A stretch of 64,000 bases of DNA, from the IMG/VR virus record IMGVR_UViG_3300032214_001034, positions 1-64,000 of that record; one strand, 5' to 3'. The notes under the pieces were generated by a model that saw nothing but the letters and a program-made list of their open reading frames with translations, made no database searches and was not told the origin of the DNA. The translations under genes were made by a program, and so were the position numbers. The stretch comes from a virus. Positions 59,356-64,000 of the stretch are shown piece by piece; within the stretch, counting starts at the first letter, position 1, and each line of letters opens with the position of its first letter.

Positions 59356-59976
59356 ATGGCATTTCAATCAATTTGGTATTTTTCTGATCTACCAGAAGAA
59401 GTAGTAGATCTTGTAGAACGAGACCTTTCAGAAAAGTTCGAAGAGCAAATGGCAGACTCCAGATTGCATGGAGACGCACTGAACAAAGATAAACGAAACT
59501 CACAAAACGCTTGGATCCCCACCACACATTGGGTTGGTGGATTCGTATGGCACTATATTGAACGTGCAAACCGCGAGAACTTCCTCTATGACCTTCGTTG
59601 TATTGATGGAGAATCAATGCAGTTCACGAAGTATAGTGAAGGACAGTTCTATGGTTGGCATAATGACGCAGGTTTAGCGACTCAATACAAACCTGTAAGT
59701 GTTGGTAATCGTCAGGATGGTCTGGCACAAGATTTCTTGAATGAGAATATTGAACTTGTACGTAAACTTTCATTCGTGGTCCAACTCTCTGACCCCGATG
59801 ATTATGAAGGTGGCAATCTCCAACTTCTTGATGAAGCAGGGAATAGTTATATTGCTCCCCGTAAGCGTGGCACTGTGATTCTGTTTGATTCCCGCACACA
59901 ACATAGAGTTCTTAAAGTTACAAAAGGAACCCGTAAGAGTTTGGTAGGTTGGTGCGTAGGCAGCCGTTGGAAATAG
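59356..59976 (+). CDS. 2OG-Fe(II) oxygenase, prolyl/PKHD-hydroxylase type
   Basis: A 206-residue 2-oxoglutarate and iron dependent oxygenase. The iron ligands are His102 and Asp104 (YGWHNDAG) and distal His183 (SRTQHRVLKV), with Arg193 of GTRKSLVGW as the 2OG anchor. The double-stranded beta-helix strands (LSFVVQLSDPDDYEGGNLQL, RGTVILFDS) are all visible. This subgroup hydroxylates peptide prolines or related substrates. It is the first gene of the operon and the closest to the Pro/Gly-rich array. Confidence 0.88.
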   Translation: MAFQSIWYFSDLPEEVVDLVERDLSEKFEEQMADSRLHGDALNKDKRNSQNAWIPTTHWVGGFVWHYIERANRENFLYDLRCIDGESMQFTKYSEGQFYGWHNDAGLATQYKPVSVGNRQDGLAQDFLNENIELVRKLSFVVQLSDPDDYEGGNLQLLDEAGNSYIAPRKRGTVILFDSRTQHRVLKVTKGTRKSLVGWCVGSRWK

Positions 59977-60013
59977 AAACTTCGGTGGAACTGACTAAAT
60001 AGTTATATCTATA

Positions 60014-60736
60014 TTGAATAAAACTATGGAAAATCATTATGTTTACTATTCTTATGAGGAGTTTGGGAGGGGTTACATAGGTTGTAGGACCTGCGAATGT
60101 CTCCCAGAAGAAGATCAATATATGGGGTCTTTTACTGATGAAACATTCAATCCAACCAACAAGATAATCCTTGAAACTTTTTCTACAAGAAAAGAAGCAC
60201 TTCAAGCAGAAGTAGATCTCCATAAGTTTTATCAAGTAGACAAAAATTCTCACTTTGCTAATAAAGCAAGACAAAAAACAACTGGATTTTATTATTCATT
60301 TAAAGGAGCAATTCGCACAGAAGAATACAAAAAGAAAATGAGCGAAAGACTTAAAGGTAGAGAAATAAAACCAGAATGGATTGAAAAAATGAAAGAAAAT
60401 CTAAAACCTGCTTTTGGTGAAGATAATCATTTTTATGGAAAAAATCACACAGAAAAATCTAGAAAAGAAATTTCAAATTCCCTCAAAGAATATTATACAA
60501 ATAATTCACATCCTTGGTCTGGTAGAAAACATAGTGAAGAATCAAAAGTAAAATTTAGAATAAAAAACTCTGGTGAAAATAATCCAAATTTTGGAAAAAT
60601 ACAAAGTGAAGAAACAAAGGAAAAAGTTAGATTAGCAAAAATTGGTAAAAATTGGTGGTCTAATCAAATGGAAGAAAAATTTTGTAAAGAATGTCCTGGT
60701 GAAGGATGGAAACTTGGTAGAAAGAAAAGGAGGTAA
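60014..60736 (+). CDS. GIY-YIG-type homing endonuclease with NUMOD3 repeats
   Basis: A 240-residue nuclease. The N-terminus (YVYYSYEEFGRGYIGCRTCE) has a GIY-YIG-like start with a diverged first motif. Three NUMOD3-type DNA-binding repeats follow: GEDNHFYGKNHTEKSRKEIS, SGRKHSEESKVKF and GENNPNFGKIQSEETKEKVR. Basic residues dominate. Such free-standing (Seg-like) enzymes are mobile. It is inserted between two oxygenase genes and interrupts the operon without breaking a frame. ATG at 60026 is an alternative start. Confidence 0.8.
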   Translation: MNKTMENHYVYYSYEEFGRGYIGCRTCECLPEEDQYMGSFTDETFNPTNKIILETFSTRKEALQAEVDLHKFYQVDKNSHFANKARQKTTGFYYSFKGAIRTEEYKKKMSERLKGREIKPEWIEKMKENLKPAFGEDNHFYGKNHTEKSRKEISNSLKEYYTNNSHPWSGRKHSEESKVKFRIKNSGENNPNFGKIQSEETKEKVRLAKIGKNWWSNQMEEKFCKECPGEGWKLGRKKRR

Positions 60737-60739
60737 GTT

Positions 60740-61462
60740 ATGGCAGAACAAATGAGCGAACTGCAACTAATGATGCAGGAAAGGATGAATACGGGAACTG
60801 CTTGGACTCGTAATGAATCCTTTGAAAAGAATGGATATTTGGTAATCAAAGACCTTTGGGACCCAGAAGAACTTTATCATCCTCTGCCACCAGAACGTGG
60901 ACAGATGAACTGGTGGGGTAAAAAGATTGACCAGTTTACTCATACACCAGTAGAACAACAGGTTGAAGGTTCACTTGCGCGTTATTGGCACCCACAATAT
61001 CGTCAGATTCACTGTGGTATTCGCACAAAACTAGAAGAAGCACTGGGTCGTAAACTTTATAATACTTATTATTATGATAGATATTACTTCCCTGGTCAGG
61101 AACTTACACGTCACGCAGACCGTGATGCCTGTGAGATTTCTGTGACGGTTCATATCAGCACTAATCTGGAAGGTAAGGATGCTGATTGGCCGATCTTTAT
61201 TAAGACACCAGACCAATACGCAGACAAAAAGAAAACCCAGGTATTAGTTCCTGGTGAGAACCGTTCTGTGGTTCTCAAAGCAGGTGATGGTATGGTTTAT
61301 AAAGGTTGTGAACGCCCACACTGGCGTGATCCGATGCCTGGTGCAAAGAAGAATAAAAAACTGTTTGGTAAAACTTCTGAACTTTATTTTCATCAGATCT
61401 TTTTTCACTACGTGCTTCAAGATGGACAACGTGCCCACTGTGCTTGGGATAGAGCACGATGA
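60740..61462 (+). CDS. 2OG-Fe(II) oxygenase
   Basis: A 240-residue oxygenase. His125 and Asp127 (LTRHADRDACEISVTVHIS) and distal His193 (ERPHWRDPMPG) form the iron triad, with Arg195 a possible 2OG anchor. The Tyr-rich approach (YNTYYYDRYYFPGQ) and FHQIFFHYVLQDG end suit phage 2OG oxygenases. Substrate unknown. GGAGG lies just upstream of the ATG in the tail of the endonuclease gene. It overlaps the next gene by 4 bases. Confidence 0.85.
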   Translation: MAEQMSELQLMMQERMNTGTAWTRNESFEKNGYLVIKDLWDPEELYHPLPPERGQMNWWGKKIDQFTHTPVEQQVEGSLARYWHPQYRQIHCGIRTKLEEALGRKLYNTYYYDRYYFPGQELTRHADRDACEISVTVHISTNLEGKDADWPIFIKTPDQYADKKKTQVLVPGENRSVVLKAGDGMVYKGCERPHWRDPMPGAKKNKKLFGKTSELYFHQIFFHYVLQDGQRAHCAWDRAR

Positions 61463-62010
61463 AAACTCCACTTTTTGAATACCCTTCTTATCAATATCAA
61501 ATTGATGATTGGGATTTTAAAAAGAAGGGACTGCTAAATCGTATCAACTCTCAAAAGTTTGTAAGGACTACACTTCAAACTTTTGAGACCGACAGACAAA
61601 CAAACAAGAAGTCATATCTACATTACTTCCAAGACCTTATCAAACCTCAACTGTTTGAGTTTTGTCGGGAAGCAGAAGTTTCTTGTAGTATGACTGATTG
61701 TTGGTCTGTGAGATATAAACAAGGAGACCATCAGACCATTCACAATCATCGTAGTTGGGGATTTTCTGGTGTTCTTTATGTTGAGTATGATCCCAAACTT
61801 CATACTCCTACTTGTTTCGTTGCTCCTTGGCAAGACCCAAGAACTGATACAACAACATTAGCATATCCACAAAATGTAAAGGAGGGAACATTAGTGATTG
61901 TTCCTTCTTATACTTTACATTTTGTACATCCCAATCAAGTAAGAAAGCAGAGAACGATTATATCTTTTGACTTACTTCCCAAACTACCAGAACACCAAGC
62001 AATCCAGTGA
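61459..62010 (+). CDS. 2OG-Fe(II) oxygenase, family-5 type (HxH)
   Basis: A 183-residue protein of the 2OG-FeII_Oxy_5 type. The iron motif reads His95-Asn-His97 (QTIHNHRSWGFSGVLYVEY), a variant in which His replaces the usual Asp. The distal site is LVIVPSYTLHFVHPNQ (His154 or His157), and Arg165 (RKQRTIISFDL) would hold 2OG. Substrate unknown. It overlaps both neighbours by 4 bases (ATGA and GTGA-type), so the last three genes of the operon are tightly coupled. Confidence 0.82.
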   Translation: MKTPLFEYPSYQYQIDDWDFKKKGLLNRINSQKFVRTTLQTFETDRQTNKKSYLHYFQDLIKPQLFEFCREAEVSCSMTDCWSVRYKQGDHQTIHNHRSWGFSGVLYVEYDPKLHTPTCFVAPWQDPRTDTTTLAYPQNVKEGTLVIVPSYTLHFVHPNQVRKQRTIISFDLLPKLPEHQAIQ

Positions 62011-63428
62011 AAATAGTTATTGTAGGAGGCGGAACCGCAGGATGGATTTCCGCCCTCATTCTTCAAAAGGAAACAGATCATAACATCACTTTGATTGATA
62101 GTTCTTCTATCGGACCATTAGGTGTTGGTGAAAGTACAACAGGACTCTTTGGACAAGTTATTCGTGCATACTTGTCTGAGGAGGACTTTGTTGAAAAGTG
62201 TGGTTTAACTCCTAAATTAGGAACACAATTTATCGGATGGTCCGATAAAGATTTTTATTCTCCATTAGAAGGTACATTCTCAGCACATGATGAGTTTGAT
62301 TATGCCTTCTATTATGGATTAGAAAACTCAAGACTGAATGATTATTCTGTATTCAGTTTATTTGCAAGTCAAGATAAGATTAATTTTAATAAGACAACTA
62401 CAAAAGAAAAGTTTGTCTCTGATAGAAGGTATGCATATCATTTAGATACTTACAAAACAATTGCATATCTAAAAGAAAAATGTGTTGAATCTGGTGTCCA
62501 ATTTATTGATTCAAAAGTTGTAGATATTTCTTTAGATAAATTCAGAAACGTAAATCAAATCTATACAGAAGACTCTGCGATAGAGTGTGATTTTGTAATT
62601 GACTGTAGTGGTTTCAATCGTACAGTCATATCAGCATATAATCCTAACTTTGTATCTTATGAGAAATGGATGAGTGTCAATACAGGACTTCCATTTAACT
62701 TAAGTTGGGATGAGATTGAATATAAAAAACCTGTTACTACATCAAGAGCTTTATCTTGTGGTTGGATGTGGATGATTCCAACACAACATAGTATTGGTTG
62801 TGGAATTGTATATGACAATAACTTTGCAACACAAGATGAAATAGTTGCAGAAGTCAATGAAATACTTGGAGTCAATATAAAAATAAGAAAAGAAATTAAA
62901 TTTAGATCTGGAAGACTGGATCAATCTTTGTGTCATAATGTTGCATCAATTGGCACTTGCTATTCATTCTTGGAACCATTACAAGCAACAAGTATTCATA
63001 CAACAATTCTACAAATAGAACGATTGGTTCATCTATTAGAGAATAGTATTACTGTAGATGACTATAATCTTTTTTGTGCAGATGTAGTTGATAATTATGC
63101 TGACTTTGTATCATTACATTATCAATTTAAGCATATTAATAATGAGTTCTGGCAAAGTAGAATTCCAAGAGAATATACAGCAGAAATGATTGAAAAATCA
63201 AAGAGACAAGCATTAACACCATATGATTATGATATTAATCGAGGACATTATGAACTAGTTGGTCATAATTTATGGAGTTATATACTTGCTGGTGGTCATT
63301 TAGTAACTCATCAAAGAATAAGTTATACGGAAGAGCAGTTAAATAATATTCAACTTTGGGAAAATCAAATTCCAGAAGTTTTAGAGAACTCTATGACATT
63401 CACCGATTTTCTGGGGATGTATAAATAA
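62007..63428 (+). CDS. Flavin-dependent tryptophan halogenase-like protein
   Basis: A 473-residue FADH2-dependent halogenase of the PrnA family. The nucleotide-binding GGGTAGW is at 7-13, GVGESTTGLF follows, Lys70 (TPKLGTQF) is placed like the catalytic lysine, and the WxWxIP signature is present as GWMWMIP (252-258). SFLEPLQATS with Glu323 matches the active-site loop. Chlorination or bromination of an indole is the family reaction; the true substrate is unknown. No flavin reductase is visible nearby, so reduced flavin would come from the host. GTG start overlaps the previous stop. Confidence 0.85.
   Translation: MKIVIVGGGTAGWISALILQKETDHNITLIDSSSIGPLGVGESTTGLFGQVIRAYLSEEDFVEKCGLTPKLGTQFIGWSDKDFYSPLEGTFSAHDEFDYAFYYGLENSRLNDYSVFSLFASQDKINFNKTTTKEKFVSDRRYAYHLDTYKTIAYLKEKCVESGVQFIDSKVVDISLDKFRNVNQIYTEDSAIECDFVIDCSGFNRTVISAYNPNFVSYEKWMSVNTGLPFNLSWDEIEYKKPVTTSRALSCGWMWMIPTQHSIGCGIVYDNNFATQDEIVAEVNEILGVNIKIRKEIKFRSGRLDQSLCHNVASIGTCYSFLEPLQATSIHTTILQIERLVHLLENSITVDDYNLFCADVVDNYADFVSLHYQFKHINNEFWQSRIPREYTAEMIEKSKRQALTPYDYDINRGHYELVGHNLWSYILAGGHLVTHQRISYTEEQLNNIQLWENQIPEVLENSMTFTDFLGMYK
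63421..63427 (+). promoter_or_regulatory. Late promoter restarting fibre transcription
   Basis: TATAAATA (63420-63427) is a perfect late box in the last codons and stop of the halogenase gene, 16 nt before the next fibre-type ATG. Confidence 0.6.
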
Positions 63429-63443
63429 CTAGAAAGTCATAAA

Positions 63444-63851
63444 ATGACAAGAGCAAGAGACCTAGCAAGATTAGGCAATAGCCAAGCACTTTCGGTTGAT
63501 AGTAACTTTAATGTTGGTATTAACTCCACACAACCCGATTCAAAGTTAGATGTTGTTGGTGTTGTTAGTGCTACTTCATTTTATGGTGATGGTTCAAACT
63601 TAACTGGTATTGCTGCTACTGATACAGTAAGCACCAGTTCTTTAAACGTTATTGGTATTTCCACTCTCGGTGGATTTACTACTTTTGGTAATAATGCTTT
63701 TATTGCGGGTATTGTAACTGCTACTAGTTTCAGCGGAACAGTCCCATCATCAAACTTAAGTGGAGCATTACCTGCTCTTGATGGTTCTGCACTTACAAAT
63801 CTCAATATTCCTGCAGGTTTTAACGAACTTGATGCAGCTTTGTTTAACTAA
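63444..63851 (+). CDS. Fibre-type repeat protein
   Basis: A 135-residue protein, MTRARDLARLGNSQALSVDS then NVGINSTQPDSKLDVVGVVS, ATSFYGDGSNLTGIAAT and a second ATSFSGTVPSSNLSGALPAL unit. The opening looks like a shared attachment segment, and the SFYGDGSNLTG unit links it to genes at 43439 and 45224. It continues the fibre region after the enzyme operon. Confidence 0.7.
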   Translation: MTRARDLARLGNSQALSVDSNFNVGINSTQPDSKLDVVGVVSATSFYGDGSNLTGIAATDTVSTSSLNVIGISTLGGFTTFGNNAFIAGIVTATSFSGTVPSSNLSGALPALDGSALTNLNIPAGFNELDAALFN

Positions 63852-63873
63852 ATAATACAAAAAGTATATACCA

Positions 63874-64000
63874 ATGGGACTTAAAAGAACTAAACTCTTA
63901 GGAATTCAAGCAGTTACTGGTATTAATACCGTTGGTATTTTGACGGTTGGCACCACTCCAACTGCTGGTGGTGTTGGTATTGCATCAACCACTTATCTGC
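63874..64000 (+). CDS. Small beta-sandwich protein (partial), paralogue of the gene at 46049
   Basis: The first 42 codons of a gene cut by the window end: MGLKRTKLLGIQAVTGINTV then GILTVGTTPTAGG and IASTTYL. It follows the start of the protein at 46049 residue by residue (MALQKTKVLSITSVTGISTV). By analogy a Gly-rich gene may follow outside the window. Confidence 0.7.
   Translation, partial: MGLKRTKLLGIQAVTGINTVGILTVGTTPTAGGVGIASTTYL

Overview
The window is a contiguous piece of a T4-like cyanophage (cyanomyovirus) infecting marine Synechococcus or Prochlorococcus. The evidence is the combination of T4 core genes (gp33, gp59, gp32, gp53, gp48, gp4, a gp54-like protein, gp26, gp51, gp27-like, gp5) with photosynthesis and metabolic auxiliary genes typical of these phages (psbA, psbD, glutaredoxin, speD, thyX, phoH, a CP12-like gene). 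The DNA is AT-rich, genes are tightly packed with ATGA/TAATG overlaps, and there is no plasmid or bacterial chromosomal content. Two promoter classes are readable: sigma70-like (TTGACA-N17/18-TATAAT) and T4-late boxes (ATAAATA).

Layout. (1) 1-7180, auxiliary/early region: psbA and psbD with their own promoters and terminators, an HNH endonuclease, glutaredoxin, a run of small conserved cyanophage proteins, and speD. (2) 7200-7875: a glutamine-type (Downstream-peptide) riboswitch that starts at a sigma70 transcription start and controls four overlapping mini-ORFs, closed by a terminator with the next promoter nested in it. (3) 7896-12651, nucleotide metabolism and replication: thyX, phoH, a RecB/Cas4-like exonuclease, gp33 (late transcription), gp59 (helicase loader), a DUF1825-like gene and gp32 (SSB). 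(4) 12652-15595, minus strand: baseplate and head completion (gp53, gp48, an unknown protein, gp4). (5) 15628-33015: tail tube, hub and tape-measure module with a CP12-like gene inserted between hub genes, then spike and large structural proteins including one with four PA14-like domains. (6) 33012-35022: a self-contained early island with its own promoter and terminator, two tRNAs and a Mom-like acyltransferase. (7) 35064-59300: a 24-kb tail-fibre region dominated by a tandem array of glycine-rich proteins, each preceded by small fibre-like proteins, with late promoters fused to the stop codons. (8) 59304-63428: an early-type operon of three 2OG-Fe(II) oxygenases, a homing endonuclease and a tryptophan-halogenase-like flavoenzyme. 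(9) Fibre-type genes resume to the window end.

How the parts work together (inference). Host sigma70 RNA polymerase would transcribe the auxiliary, replication and modification units early. gp33, with gp55 and the clamp encoded elsewhere, would then switch RNA polymerase to ATAAATA promoters for the structural genes. psbA/psbD keep photosystem II repaired, CP12 would block the Calvin cycle, and speD/thyX/glutaredoxin feed nucleotide and polyamine supply.

The most interesting regions are the glycine-rich adhesin-like array, the oxygenase-halogenase operon beside it, the riboswitch with its mini-ORF chain, the two-domain peptidoglycan hydrolase inside a tape-measure-like protein, and terminators with late promoters nested in them. 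Functions are assigned from recognisable motifs and synteny only; no database search was run.
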